Positions 1 to 8,519 of a stretch of 64,000 nucleotides of DNA are shown piece by piece (the first letter of the stretch is position 1; each line of letters starts with the position of its first letter). The stretch lies in contig OZ250151.1 in NCBI GenBank assembly GCA_965237725.1, forward strand, positions 3,472,001 through 3,536,000, given 5' to 3'. The translations under genes and the position numbers were made by a program. The notes under the pieces were generated by a model. The model had not been told where the DNA came from. It searched no databases and was given only the letters and a program-made list of their open reading frames with translations. Source of the stretch: G965237725 sp965237725 (GTDB lineage: Bacteria; Pseudomonadota; Gammaproteobacteria; Arenicellales; Poriferihabitantaceae).

Positions 1-945
1 AAGCAATCTGGGATTGGTGGCGATAGCGATGATGTCGGCGACGAGATTAAACAAAATATAAACCGCAGAAAAAATCAAGCTGCAGGCCTGAACCACAGGA
101 ATATCTCTTGACGATACCGCATTGATAATCAGGGTGCCAAGGCCGGGATAGGCGAATACAACTTCAACGATAACCACCCCTGTGATCAAGTAGGCCAGGG
201 TCAGTGCTGCAATGTGGGCGATGGGTCCCCAGGCATTTGGAAGGGCGTGATAGAGAATGATTCGTGGTTTGGGCATGCCTTTGATATCCGCCATCTCGAT
301 ATAGTCACTGGAGAGCAAATTGATGATTGATGCCCTGACCAGCCGCATCATATAAGCCAGGCTGATTGCGGTTAATGTCAGCGCCGGCAATGCCACCCTG
401 GCCAGACGCTCGAAGAAAGGGGTGTGTTCATAGATCAATGAAATAGGGGGTGTCCAGCCCAGTTTCACAGAAAAAATAACAATTACCACATAACCAATGA
501 AAAAATCCGGTGTGGATATTGTAGTTAAGGTAGTCAGGTTAATGATTCGATCAAAGATTCTGTTTCGATAAAGTGCAGCCAGCAGTCCCAGAATGATAGC
601 CAGCGGTATGGTTGTCAACGCCGCAACCGTTGCCAGAAACACGGTATTGGAAAACCGTAGGTTTATCATCTCAGCAATAGGCCGGTTATTGGTCAGGGAT
701 ATTCCAAAGTCACCCTGGATAAACCTGGATAACCAGTTGATATAGCGAGTATGGGGAGGAAAATCCAGGCCGAGTTTGATTCTTAAAGCGGCAGTGTTTT
801 CCGGGGTTACGCCCTGACCCAATAGAGCCTGGGCCACATCACCTGGAAGCAATTCAACGCTTAAAAAAATGATTACGGAAACAATGAATAAGGTACACAA
901 ACCCAATGCAAAGCGTTTGCAAATCATTGGGTAGAGGTTGTTCAT
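1..945 (-). CDS. ABC transporter permease, DppB/OppB type (3' end cut by window edge)
   Basis: Inner-membrane subunit of a peptide/nickel-type ABC importer. Reading from the ATG at 945 gives an open frame of 315 codons that is still open at base 1, so only the last few residues are missing compared with the usual 310-330 aa. The N-terminus starts MNNLYPMICKRF and runs into the first membrane helix, followed by the typical LGLD..P....Y..WL periplasmic stretch. The cytoplasmic EAA loop is visible (EMADIKGMPKPRI followed by LYHALPNAWGP), which is the contact site for the ATPase. The partner permease and ATPases would lie beyond the left edge. The substrate cannot be read from the sequence. Confidence 0.93.
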   Translation of the reverse strand, partial: MNNLYPMICKRFALGLCTLFIVSVIIFLSVELLPGDVAQALLGQGVTPENTAALRIKLGLDFPPHTRYINWLSRFIQGDFGISLTNNRPIAEMINLRFSNTVFLATVAALTTIPLAIILGLLAALYRNRIFDRIINLTTLTTISTPDFFIGYVVIVIFSVKLGWTPPISLIYEHTPFFERLARVALPALTLTAISLAYMMRLVRASIINLLSSDYIEMADIKGMPKPRIILYHALPNAWGPIAHIAALTLAYLITGVVIVEVVFAYPGLGTLIINAVSSRDIPVVQACSLIFSAVYILFNLVADIIAIATNPRLL

Positions 946-1485
946 TTATTAAAATAGGGGATGTGGCAAAACATACAATTTTAGCCCACGATATTACACG
1001 CTATCCGTTAGGAGATAAAAAACGGTGTCGTTAATTATCCAAATGGATACTGGCCTTTGCCAGTATGACAAGGTGGGGCGGGAATTAAGGAATTCATCCG
1101 TCATTCCGGAAAATTCTGCCGGGAGCAGAATTTCGCGTAGCCCCAACGGGGTGAGTATCAGGGATGATACGAACAAAATACTGCCGGGAGCAGAATTTCG
1201 CGTAGCCCCAACGGGGTGCGTATCAAGGATGATACGAACAAAATTCTGCCGGGAGCAGAATTTCGCATAGCCCCAACGGGGTGAGTATCAGGGCTGATAC
1301 GAACAAATTCGAAGCACTTATCCCCCCGTCATCCCGGAAATTTCTGCCGGGAGCAGAATATCGCGTAGCCCCGACGGGGTGAGTATCAGGGATGATACGA
1401 ACAATTTCGCTGAAATATCCGGGATCCAGAGGGTGTATTTCTAGAGCCTGAATAAATTATTCAGTATAAAAACGACCAACAGGGG

Positions 1486-1523
1486 TGGATTCCGGATAGA
1501 CCTTCGGTCTTCCGGAATGACGG
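1486..1523 (+). repeat. Short CCGGA palindrome (REP-like), copy 1
   Basis: Outer arms ATTCCGGA and TCCGGAAT enclose an inner hairpin AGACC-TTC-GGTCT, and the element ends in GACGG. The outer arms match those bounding the three-hairpin units; only the core differs. Confidence 0.8.
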
Positions 1524-1738
1524 CGTGGGGAAATATAATTCACTTGGCTCTTGATGTTTTCATACCGCCTCCCCGCCATCATCATTCCGAAAACTACTGC
1601 CGGGAGCAGAATTTCGCGTAGCCCCAATGGGGTGAGTATCAGGGATGATACGAACAATTTCGCAGAAATATCCGGGATCCAGAGGGTATATTTCTAGAGC
1701 CTGAATAAATTATTCAGTATAAAAACGACCAACAGGGG

Positions 1739-1776
1739 TGGATTCCGGATAGACCTTCGGTCTTCCGGAATGACGG
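1739..1776 (+). repeat. Short CCGGA palindrome (REP-like), copy 2
   Basis: Identical to the element at 1486-1523 and displaced by exactly 253 bases, so it is part of the tandem duplication. Confidence 0.8.
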
Positions 1777-2026
1777 CGTGGGGAAATATAATTCACTTGG
1801 CTCTTGATGTTTTCATACCGCCTCCCCGCTATCATCATTCCGAAAAATACTGCTGGGAGCAGAATTTCGCGTAGCCCCAACGGGGTAAGTATCAGGGATG
1901 ATACGAACAAAATACTGCTGGGAGCAGAATTTCTCGTAGCCCCGACGGGGTGAGTATCAGGGATGATACGAACAAATGCGCAGCAGTTATCCGGAACCCA
2001 TTTTAATACAAATTTTGGCTGAACGT

Positions 2027-2968
2027 TTACACCGCCCTGTGTTCCCGACGGTAGGTGGCGGGCCCAATGTCAAAGTGTTTTTTAAATACTCGTCCGAATG
2101 CCGCCTCTGATCCATAGCCCACGTCCTCTGCAATATCAATAATCGGCCGTGTGGAAGACATCAAATGTTTTCTGGCAAGTTGCATGCGCCATTGGGTGAT
2201 ATAACTAAGTGGAGTAGTGTTTAGGCACTGGGTGAATTTATTTGCCAGCAAAGTCCGAGAAACCCCCGCCAATGAGGCCAGGTTCTCCAGTGTCCAATTG
2301 TGTTCGGGAGATTGATGAATGGCCTTTAGTGCTTTGGCAATTGCTGGATCATTAAACCCAGCGAGTCTGTTTGCGGTCTCACTTTCCGCTTCCATGAATG
2401 TACGCAGGGCTTGGGCAAAAATAATTTCTGATAGTTTTAGTGCAATGAGATCGCTACCTAATTTTTCCTGCCCGGCCTCAGCACCAATAATTTTCAAAGT
2501 GTTTTCCATCCATGTCCCTGCGGTGTGCCCATAATCTTTGATGTGAATAAAGTGGGGCAATCCATCGATTAGCGGATGTTTGGCATGGGCATCAAATGCG
2601 AAATGTCCACATATTAACTGGGTTTCATGATGGGTCCCCGGCTCACCCCAAACCAATGTTCCTCGACCGGTAAACCCCGATTCAGCTACGACCTGATCTA
2701 ACTGTACCGCTAGCCCTTCGGTTTTTGGATCACAAAACAGGGTATGTGCAGCACCTCGGGTGATAATAATCAGGTCACCTTGATCAAGTAATACAGGATC
2801 CTCATCGGTGCGAATTCGGACCAGGCACCGGCCGCGATGGGCAAAATGAAAGCGCGACACCTGTTCGAAAGCGGGTACGCGAATGCTCCACGGCGATGTG
2901 AATGCAGTTCGAAAATACAGCGTTCCGTTTAGTTGGAGTTGGGAAAGAATGTCGCTGAGTAAATCCAT
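2027..2968 (-). CDS. AraC family transcriptional regulator with N-terminal cupin sensor
   Basis: Transcription factor. From Met at 2968 the protein begins MDLLSDILSQLQLNGTLYFR, the usual start of the AraC-binding cupin subfamily (PF12852-like); an in-frame ATG at 3025 would add 19 residues that do not look conserved. Roughly residues 1-190 form the cupin sensor. The last ~100 residues are the paired HTH domain: LENLASLAGVSRTLLANKF for the first helix-turn-helix and the AraC signature IIDIAEDVGYGSEAAFGRVFKK near the end. It is transcribed away from the DUF4142/cupredoxin pair, which it may regulate. The effector is unknown. No clear Shine-Dalgarno is seen before either start. Confidence 0.92.
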   Translation of the reverse strand: MDLLSDILSQLQLNGTLYFRTAFTSPWSIRVPAFEQVSRFHFAHRGRCLVRIRTDEDPVLLDQGDLIIITRGAAHTLFCDPKTEGLAVQLDQVVAESGFTGRGTLVWGEPGTHHETQLICGHFAFDAHAKHPLIDGLPHFIHIKDYGHTAGTWMENTLKIIGAEAGQEKLGSDLIALKLSEIIFAQALRTFMEAESETANRLAGFNDPAIAKALKAIHQSPEHNWTLENLASLAGVSRTLLANKFTQCLNTTPLSYITQWRMQLARKHLMSSTRPIIDIAEDVGYGSEAAFGRVFKKHFDIGPATYRREHRAV

Positions 2969-3086
2969 GTATCTAAAAATATCATAAATATTGTCAAATA
3001 CACAGTAAATTGTACGATTGATCAAGAATTAGGAGTTTTTGATCATTCATATACAAATTGATAGGGTTTCTAATCATGTTCTCCAA

Positions 3087-3104
3087 TACGCGTGAAAGCG
3101 CGTA
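3087..3104 (+). promoter_or_regulatory. Inverted repeat TACGCG-N6-CGCGTA upstream of the DUF4142 gene
   Basis: A perfect 6-bp inverted repeat with a 6-base spacer lies in the divergent region between the AraC gene and the DUF4142 gene, 38 bases before the ATG at 3143. It is followed by CTTTTTTAT. It could be an operator for the neighbouring AraC protein or a weak hairpin in the leader; the sequence does not decide which. Confidence 0.35.
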
Positions 3105-3142
3105 AACCTTTTTTATCCCGTCTAATTATTTAGGAGTACAAC

Positions 3143-3682
3143 ATGAAAATCAAATTAACAAAATCTTTTACCACGGTGGTTTTTGCGATAACCGCCGGAA
3201 TTTATAGCTTAGTCGCAATTTCCCAGGAACCATCCGATCTAAATGACCTTGAAATTGCCCACGTCGCATACACAGCGGACAATATCGATATTCGATATGC
3301 CCATCTGGCGCTGGCTATATCAAACAATCCAGAAATTCACCAGTTTGCCCAGACGATGATTCGTGATCACACTGCGGTGAACGAACAAGCATTAGCTTTG
3401 TTGCAGAAGCTGGATGCCCAGCCCCAGGATAATTTCCTGAGTCAATCATTGAACGAAGGGTCCCACGTACTGATAGATGAAATGAGTCAATTGCGGGGTG
3501 CAGCATTCGACAAACGATATGCGGAAAACGAACTGGGTTACCATAAAGCGGTAAACGATCTGGTTGAAAATGCATTCATTCCCAATATCGAAAATGCCGA
3601 GGTAAAAGCGTTATTTGAAGCCGGCTTGAGTATTTTTAAAACCCATGAAGGCCATGCTGAAATGATGGTTGGCAACCTCTGA
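3143..3682 (+). CDS. DUF4142 domain-containing exported protein
   Basis: Predicted periplasmic helical-bundle protein of 179 aa. Residues 1-27 form a signal peptide (basic start MKIKLTK, hydrophobic core, likely cut before QEPSD). The rest fits the DUF4142 pattern: EIAHVAYTADNIDIRYAHLA, then FAQTMIRDHTAVNEQAL, then a second helical pair with HEGHAEMM near the C-terminus. The conserved His residues suggest a ferritin-like or metal-binding bundle, but the family has no settled function. A good ribosome site (TAGGAGT) lies just before the ATG. The cupredoxin gene follows after 22 bases, so the two probably share a transcript. Confidence 0.88.
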   Translation: MKIKLTKSFTTVVFAITAGIYSLVAISQEPSDLNDLEIAHVAYTADNIDIRYAHLALAISNNPEIHQFAQTMIRDHTAVNEQALALLQKLDAQPQDNFLSQSLNEGSHVLIDEMSQLRGAAFDKRYAENELGYHKAVNDLVENAFIPNIENAEVKALFEAGLSIFKTHEGHAEMMVGNL

Positions 3683-3704
3683 TATTATCTGGATAGACTG
3701 AAAA

Positions 3705-4031
3705 ATGAAAAAAACTTTTCTCCACTTCATTATTGTGGCGGCGTTGGCCGCCACAAACTTTTCGCCCAAAACGGTTTTCGCTGAAGAATATTTTGTCGAA
3801 ATTACAGGCTTTGTGTTTGTCCCTGACAAACTCAAGGTTAGTGTTGGTGATACGGTTACCTGGATCAATCTAGATATTGTACCTCACACCGCAACCGCAG
3901 TTGACGAAAGCTGGGACACAGGTGCAATGCAACAGAATGAAAGCAAATCGATTAGTGTTACCGAAGATTTTATTTCGGACTACTTTTGCGCATTTCATCC
4001 GACCATGAAGGGTAAATTAGAACTTTTGTGA
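3705..4031 (+). CDS. Small cupredoxin (plastocyanin/amicyanin-like type 1 copper protein)
   Basis: Periplasmic electron-transfer protein of 108 aa. A signal peptide covers residues 1-26 (core FLHFIIVAALAAT, cleavage near VFA-EE). The mature part is one cupredoxin domain with all four type 1 copper ligands in order: His61 in VPHTAT, then Cys95, His98 and Met101 in CAFHPTM, which is the short C-x2-H-x2-M loop of amicyanin-like proteins. VGDTVTWIN is the usual strand before the first His. It lies 22 bases after the DUF4142 gene. Redox partners are not obvious nearby. Confidence 0.93.
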   Translation: MKKTFLHFIIVAALAATNFSPKTVFAEEYFVEITGFVFVPDKLKVSVGDTVTWINLDIVPHTATAVDESWDTGAMQQNESKSISVTEDFISDYFCAFHPTMKGKLELL

Positions 4032-4354
4032 TCATCGCGGGGGTCATAATCTTTATGAATTTTGGGAATTGATAACTCAATATCTATATTTTAGATATTC
4101 CTTTAGTCGAAAAAGGTGGTTTTAGAAGCTGTACTAGCTTTCCCCTAAAAACCTAATCTCGACATCCTGGATATGTTGGTAGAACATATCTGAGATTCAT
4201 GGTATCTTATTTTGCTGCTTCAATGATTTGTAGCATTTAATTTACACATGAAATAGTCAAGGTTACTTTCGTGGCTGTTGTACCAAAATCTTATGTTTCT
4301 GATTTCGAAATCGGTTAAATTGCAAGCATCAGTAATAATAATGTAACAATCGAA
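4032..4354 (+). promoter_or_regulatory. 323-bp leader with two AT-rich inverted repeats before the glycan gene block
   Basis: No gene is seen here. Two dyads stand out. At 4079-4099 arms AATATCTA and TAGATATT flank a 5-base spacer. At 4155-4197 an inner stem GATATGTT/AACATATC with a GGTAG loop (4170-4190) is enclosed by a second stem AATCTC/GAGATT, giving a two-step hairpin. The region separates the copper protein from the STELLO-like gene, so these are candidate operators or leader structures for the surface-glycan block. A dyad sharing TTTAGATATTCC occurs again just before the GT2 gene (7661-7677). Confidence 0.35.
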
Positions 4355-5365
4355 ATGAATGCCTCAACCACTGCTTTCGTAGTTACGTCTATATCCCCAC
4401 CATCTGACACGCTTAAAAAAATTGCTGGAATTGCCCGAGATCAAAGCGCTGAATTTATATTAATTGGGGATCGCAAGTCGCCAGCAAATTTTAAGCTGGA
4501 TGATTGCCAATATATAGGTTTATCCGCACAAAAAAAATTACCATTTCAATATTCCAAAATTTGCCCGGAAGGGCATTATGCGCGCAAGAACATTGGCTAT
4601 CTCCAGGCCATGCGTCAGGGTAAATCGATAATATGGGAAACAGATGATGACAATATTCCCTTAGCTGATTTCGAAGTTTCAACCGCTGATAATTTATCTG
4701 GATATCTGGTGTCGAGGCCTGGATGGAATAATGTTTACAAGTATTATACTAGTGAAAACGTATGGCCGAGAGGGCTGCCCCTAGCAGAGATATTACAACC
4801 GCAGCCTGATTTGGATGAAGAGGTCACATGTTTGAGTCCAATCCAACAGGGACTAGCGAATGATAATCCTGATGTTGATGCGCTCTATCGGTTTACTGGT
4901 ACGCTGCCAATTGACTTTGATAAATTGGATAAACCCCTAATCATGGAACAGGGATCATGGTCTCCATTTAATAGTCAAAATACAACCTGGCATAAACGTG
5001 CGTTTCCATTACTCTATCTACCTGCTCACTGCTCCTTCAGGATGACAGACATTTGGCGTGGATTTATAGCCCAACGAATTCTGTGGACGATGGATGCCAG
5101 ATTATCTTTTCATAACGCGAACGTTTACCAAGTTCGAAATGAGCATGACTTGCTTGAGGATTTTAAAGATGAAATTCCTGGATATCTTGGAAATGGATTA
5201 ATAAAGGATTTATTGGAAGGACTCACACTACAAATTGGAGAAGAATACTTGCTAGAAAACTTGAGGAATTGTTACAAGGTAATGATCGATAATAATTTTA
5301 TAGGCATTGAGGAACTGAAATTGCTCGATGCATGGATTTTTGACATCGAGAAATATCATTTGTAA
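4355..5365 (+). CDS. STELLO-like (DUF288) glycosyltransferase family protein
   Basis: Probable cytoplasmic glycosyltransferase of 336 aa. Features of the STELLO/DUF288 family are visible: a start with VVTSISPPSDTLKKIA, then FILIGDRKSPANF (residues 35-46), then HYARKNIGYLQAM (74-86) and the triple-Asp metal/nucleotide motif TDDDN at 96-100. The family is best known from plant Golgi STELLO proteins acting in cellulose synthesis; bacterial members are largely uncharacterised. No signal peptide or membrane helix is evident. It heads a block with an acyltransferase, a GT2 and a GT-C-like protein, which points to a cell-surface polysaccharide or glycolipid. The DNA is more AT-rich than the metabolic genes downstream, as is common for horizontally moving glycan loci. 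Confidence 0.82.
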   Translation: MNASTTAFVVTSISPPSDTLKKIAGIARDQSAEFILIGDRKSPANFKLDDCQYIGLSAQKKLPFQYSKICPEGHYARKNIGYLQAMRQGKSIIWETDDDNIPLADFEVSTADNLSGYLVSRPGWNNVYKYYTSENVWPRGLPLAEILQPQPDLDEEVTCLSPIQQGLANDNPDVDALYRFTGTLPIDFDKLDKPLIMEQGSWSPFNSQNTTWHKRAFPLLYLPAHCSFRMTDIWRGFIAQRILWTMDARLSFHNANVYQVRNEHDLLEDFKDEIPGYLGNGLIKDLLEGLTLQIGEEYLLENLRNCYKVMIDNNFIGIEELKLLDAWIFDIEKYHL

Positions 5366-5490
5366 AGCTATTTGAATTTTTATTATTAGTCCCAGATTCC
5401 CAGGTGCTGTTTTTCGCTATTACAATCTAATATTTAAAAAAGGAATGTCGATTTCAAAAATAGCTTATCAGAACTGTAATCAAAAATTAG

Positions 5491-7410
5491 ATGACAAAAT
5501 ATCGACCGGATATTGATGGCTTACGCGCCGTAGCGGTTCTTGCTGTGGTGTTTTATCATTTTGAGATTCCAGGATTTAGGGGAGGATACGTTGGTGTAGA
5601 TATATTTTTTGTGATTTCAGGGTATTTGATAACATCGCTAATTTTAGAAGAAATCAGTCAGCAGAAGTTTTCTATACTCAGATTCTATGATCGGCGAATA
5701 CGCCGTATCCTGCCAGCACTATTCTTTGTCCTTATAGTTACTCTCATAGCGGGTTTCTTTATTCTCCTACCAAAGGATCTGGAAACGCTAGGAAAAAGTA
5801 TTGTTTCTGTATCTGTGTTTGCATCAAATTTTTTCTTCATGCGCCAATCAGGGTATTTTGATCCTGATGTAAGTGAATTTACTCTGTTACATACCTGGTC
5901 TTTATCGGTTGAAGAACAATTTTATGTGGTATGGCCGATACTGTTGATGTTGTTGTATCGGGTACAAAAGTCTTGGGTGCCCATTGCATTGTTGCTGGGT
6001 ATTTTAATGATTTCACTTTTAATCGGTGAATGGTTGTTACATATCGATTCCGAATGGGACTTTTTCTATTTTACGCCAGTCAGAATCTGGGAGCTCGTTT
6101 TGGGTGCGATACTTTCAGTTAATTTGATTCAAAGAAATTTCAATTCTACCGTTAAACACATGATGTCTTTATCTGGATTCATCATGATCGTGTACGCTAT
6201 TTTTTATTTTAGTAGAGAAACAAAATTTCCTGGTATCAACGCATTAATTCCATGTTTTGGAGTGGCGTTAATTATATATTCGGAAGCCAGGGAATCTACG
6301 TTAATAGGGCGTATGCTGAGTATTCGCCCAATTGTATTTTTGGGCTTGATTTCGTATTCACTCTATCTTTGGCATTGGCCAATAATGTCGTATTTAAATT
6401 ATTACATTGTTGATGGAATTAATTCATTCGAAACTGGACTGGTAATTTGTTTTTGTATTGTATTGTCAGCGTTTACATGGAAATTTATAGAGCAACCATT
6501 TCGCCGACGATCTGGAAATCTTATTGCATCCAATGTGGTCATACTGCGAGGCTTAGCTTTAACGGGAATGCTATTTGGGGTTGGTATGTTGGTATACTTT
6601 CAGGGAGGATATCCGCAAAGATTGTCAGATAATGCACTAAAACCGATTACTAATAATTTGTCACTGCATCCATTCGCACATCGTTGTATTTCGAACTTTA
6701 CATCGAAAAAGCCTGTGGATGATTGTTTATTTGGAGCACCCTCAATCGATGGAAGTTATCAGGCCGTATTGTGGGGAGATTCCCATGCATCACATTACAT
6801 GCCAGTTTTTAAGAAGTTGGCGGAAAAAAATAATTGGACCATAAGGCAAGTTTCAATGTACGGGTGCTCACCTCACTTATTTACAACCCCGAAGTCTGAA
6901 AAATATAAAACCTGCCCCGAGTTCAACCAAAATGTTCTAAACGATGTCATTAGCAAAGAAAACATTAAACTGGTCATATTCGCGGGGCGGTGGACTGATT
7001 ACCCAGATGAATATAAATTAATTGTAAATACGATTTCAAAATTGAAAGATAGTAACAAGAAGATTCTGATATTAGGGCAGGTGCCAGAAGCTGATTTCAA
7101 CCCTGCTAAATGTTTGGCGATGTCAATATGGCACGGATGGTCAGAGCGTGCTTGTGATATATCAATGGAATCCCAAGTATCCAAGACCTTTCAAAATCAA
7201 AATGAGTATTTTCGGAATCTATCCGAACAAGATGCGACGATCCAGGTTTTTTTACCCGAAAAATATCTGTGTGATGATAAATATTGCGTTATAGAAAATG
7301 GAGGAATATCATTTTATAAAGACAATAATCATTTTCATCAATTAGGTTCTAGTTATTTGATTCAGTTCGTTGACGAAAACATTTTGCCAACCAGGAAAAT
7401 TTATGAGTAG
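5491..7410 (+). CDS. Acyltransferase-3 / SGNH fusion (OafA/YrhL type O-acetyltransferase)
   Basis: Membrane enzyme that O-acylates a surface polysaccharide. It has the normal 639 aa two-domain layout. Residues 1-370 are the acyltransferase-3 domain with about ten helices: the start YRPDIDGLRAVAVLAVVFYH with the key His23, GGYVGVDIFFVISGYLI and YDRRIRRILPALF (66-78). Residues ~395-639 are the periplasmic SGNH domain with the nucleophile block GDSH at 429-432 and the C-terminal Asp611/His614 pair (DNNHFH). In this family the membrane part passes an acyl group across the membrane and the SGNH part transfers it. Position between two glycosyltransferases supports O-antigen or capsule decoration. 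Confidence 0.95.
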   Translation: MTKYRPDIDGLRAVAVLAVVFYHFEIPGFRGGYVGVDIFFVISGYLITSLILEEISQQKFSILRFYDRRIRRILPALFFVLIVTLIAGFFILLPKDLETLGKSIVSVSVFASNFFFMRQSGYFDPDVSEFTLLHTWSLSVEEQFYVVWPILLMLLYRVQKSWVPIALLLGILMISLLIGEWLLHIDSEWDFFYFTPVRIWELVLGAILSVNLIQRNFNSTVKHMMSLSGFIMIVYAIFYFSRETKFPGINALIPCFGVALIIYSEARESTLIGRMLSIRPIVFLGLISYSLYLWHWPIMSYLNYYIVDGINSFETGLVICFCIVLSAFTWKFIEQPFRRRSGNLIASNVVILRGLALTGMLFGVGMLVYFQGGYPQRLSDNALKPITNNLSLHPFAHRCISNFTSKKPVDDCLFGAPSIDGSYQAVLWGDSHASHYMPVFKKLAEKNNWTIRQVSMYGCSPHLFTTPKSEKYKTCPEFNQNVLNDVISKENIKLVIFAGRWTDYPDEYKLIVNTISKLKDSNKKILILGQVPEADFNPAKCLAMSIWHGWSERACDISMESQVSKTFQNQNEYFRNLSEQDATIQVFLPEKYLCDDKYCVIENGGISFYKDNNHFHQLGSSYLIQFVDENILPTRKIYE

Positions 7411-7709
7411 ATAGAAAAATATAAAATCCAGTATTCCGGATGCGACAATATAAAATCAGTCTTGATAGTTAAGTTTATTTCACTGAATTTCACGATTGAA
7501 TTTCTCAGCAATTGAATGATGATAAAATAATCGAAAATTTGGTATTTCTCTATATTCAAACTGGAATAGAATTGCTGGATTAAATTTGATCGAATTTTTG
7601 CGAGGCTATAACATCAGAATACGGGCATACCAAAGCAATGGGGCAGGTTGTGCGACTGTTTATCTAAAATTTAGATATTCCATTTACAGAACCAAGATAA
7701 TTTTAATAC
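7411..7709 (+). promoter_or_regulatory. AT-rich spacer with palindrome 7661-7677 before the GT2 gene
   Basis: This 299-base gap shows no convincing gene. Its one clear structure is a perfect 17-base palindrome, TATCTAAA-A-TTTAGATA, ending 32 bases before the GT2 start codon. Its right half and flank (TTTAGATATTCC) match the dyad at 4079-4099 before the STELLO-like gene. A shared regulator binding site is possible; in DNA this AT-rich it could also be chance. Confidence 0.3.
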
Positions 7710-8477
7710 ATGAACAAAGGAATAGATTTTAGCGTTGTCATTCCTCTTGCTAATGAGGAAGAAGAATTCCATCCACTGGTTAGTCGGTTGTGTGAAATGC
7801 TGGATTTTTTACGCGCTGGCAAAATCTATTTTGTGGTGGACAATGTATCGAAAGATAAAACATTGTCGTTGTGTAAAGATCTGGAGCAAAAGGACAAACG
7901 ATTTGAAGTGGTTTGGGCTCCCGAAAATCGTAATGTCGTCGATGCCTATCTGAAAGGTTACAGGGTTGCATATGATAAAGGTCACGAATTTATCATTGAG
8001 ATGGATGCGGGTCTGTCTCATGACCCCCGCGCGTTGCCTATGTTTATTCGGGTTCTGACAGAGGGTAATGATTGTGCGTTCGGCAGCCGTTTTGTTAATG
8101 GCGGCTCAATTCAGGATTCATCCTATGTCAGACATGTACTTTCACGGGGCGGAACAATTTTATCCAACCTGCTGCTGTCTACCCGATTTAAAGATATGAC
8201 CTCGGGTTATCAGGGGTTTCATCGCAGTGTGGTAGCGCGGTTTCTTGAGACGAATATTCGGTCGAAAGGGCATTTTTACCAAACCGAGCTTCGTTATTTG
8301 CTTAGAAAGTCGCGATTTATCGAAATTCCAATCCATTATCGTGCGCCGTCGAAAAGCGTCTCTGGAGGTTCGATCAGAAATTCATTTAAGGTGTTATTTT
8401 ATTACTTCGTCAGAAGAATTACTTTTAGACCAGTTTCAATAGACAATATTAACGAAAACCATCGCCGATCAGTTTAA
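7710..8477 (+). CDS. Family 2 glycosyltransferase (DPM1-like)
   Basis: Transfers a sugar from a nucleotide donor, most likely to a lipid or polysaccharide acceptor at the inner face of the membrane. 255 aa with the GT2 Rossmann-type core: FSVVIPLANEEEEF at residues 7-20, VVDNVSKDKT at 42-51, and the metal site IIEMDAGLSHDP at 95-106, where the usual first Asp of the D-x-D is Glu97. SGYQGFHRSV and the basic C-terminus fit polyprenyl-phosphate sugar transferases. There are no C-terminal membrane helices, unlike many DPM1-type relatives. The next gene, a GT-C-like membrane protein, would be a natural user of a lipid-linked sugar. Confidence 0.9.
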   Translation: MNKGIDFSVVIPLANEEEEFHPLVSRLCEMLDFLRAGKIYFVVDNVSKDKTLSLCKDLEQKDKRFEVVWAPENRNVVDAYLKGYRVAYDKGHEFIIEMDAGLSHDPRALPMFIRVLTEGNDCAFGSRFVNGGSIQDSSYVRHVLSRGGTILSNLLLSTRFKDMTSGYQGFHRSVVARFLETNIRSKGHFYQTELRYLLRKSRFIEIPIHYRAPSKSVSGGSIRNSFKVLFYYFVRRITFRPVSIDNINENHRRSV

Positions 8478-8519
8478 TCAGATTTATTGTGCCGAGCTTC
8501 AAATCAAATTTGCAATAAC

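Larger units (their letters stand above)
1341..1910 (+). repeat. 253-bp tandem duplication inside the repeat cluster
   Basis: The sequence from about 1402 to 1654 is repeated almost exactly from about 1655 to 1907, an offset of 253 bases seen in every landmark: ACAATTTCGC at 1401 and 1654, TAGAGCCTGAATAAA at 1442 and 1695, GGATTCCGGATAGACC at 1487 and 1740. Each period holds one three-hairpin unit, one short CCGGA palindrome and about 100 bases of other sequence, including AATAAATTATT. The two copies differ at only a few bases, so the duplication is recent or kept homogeneous. Confidence 0.9.
1099..1997 (+). repeat. Cluster of seven three-hairpin repeat units
   Basis: Gene-free stretch between the ABC permease and the AraC gene, filled by seven copies of a roughly 65-base unit. 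Copies begin (CTGC of the first hairpin) at 1116, 1181, 1246, 1344, 1597, 1850 and 1915. Each unit carries three hairpins in a row. In the first copy they are TTCTGC/GCAGAA with a CGGGA loop (1113-1131), CCCC-AAC-GGGG (1141-1151) and GTATCA-GGGA-TGATAC (1155-1170). Isolated copies and cluster ends are bounded by arms resembling TCATYCCGGA and TCCGGGATCCA, which can pair around the inner hairpins. The same unit recurs inverted at 19.4-19.6 kb and 22.4-22.5 kb. No protein-coding gene is believable here. Confidence 0.9.

Noticed and set aside
1112..1307. Possible CRISPR array (65-bp periodic repeats)
   Set aside because: The repeats abut each other with no unique spacers of constant length, contain three hairpins each and have no cas genes nearby.
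994..1910. Several 60-80 aa frames in the repeat clusters (also at 19.4-19.7 and 22.4-22.8 kb) encoding a peptide beginning MFVSSLILTPLGLREILLPA
   Set aside because: They are the repeat unit read in one frame. The DNA hairpins are what is conserved; frames run through arms and loops, have no ribosome sites and end arbitrarily in flanking DNA.
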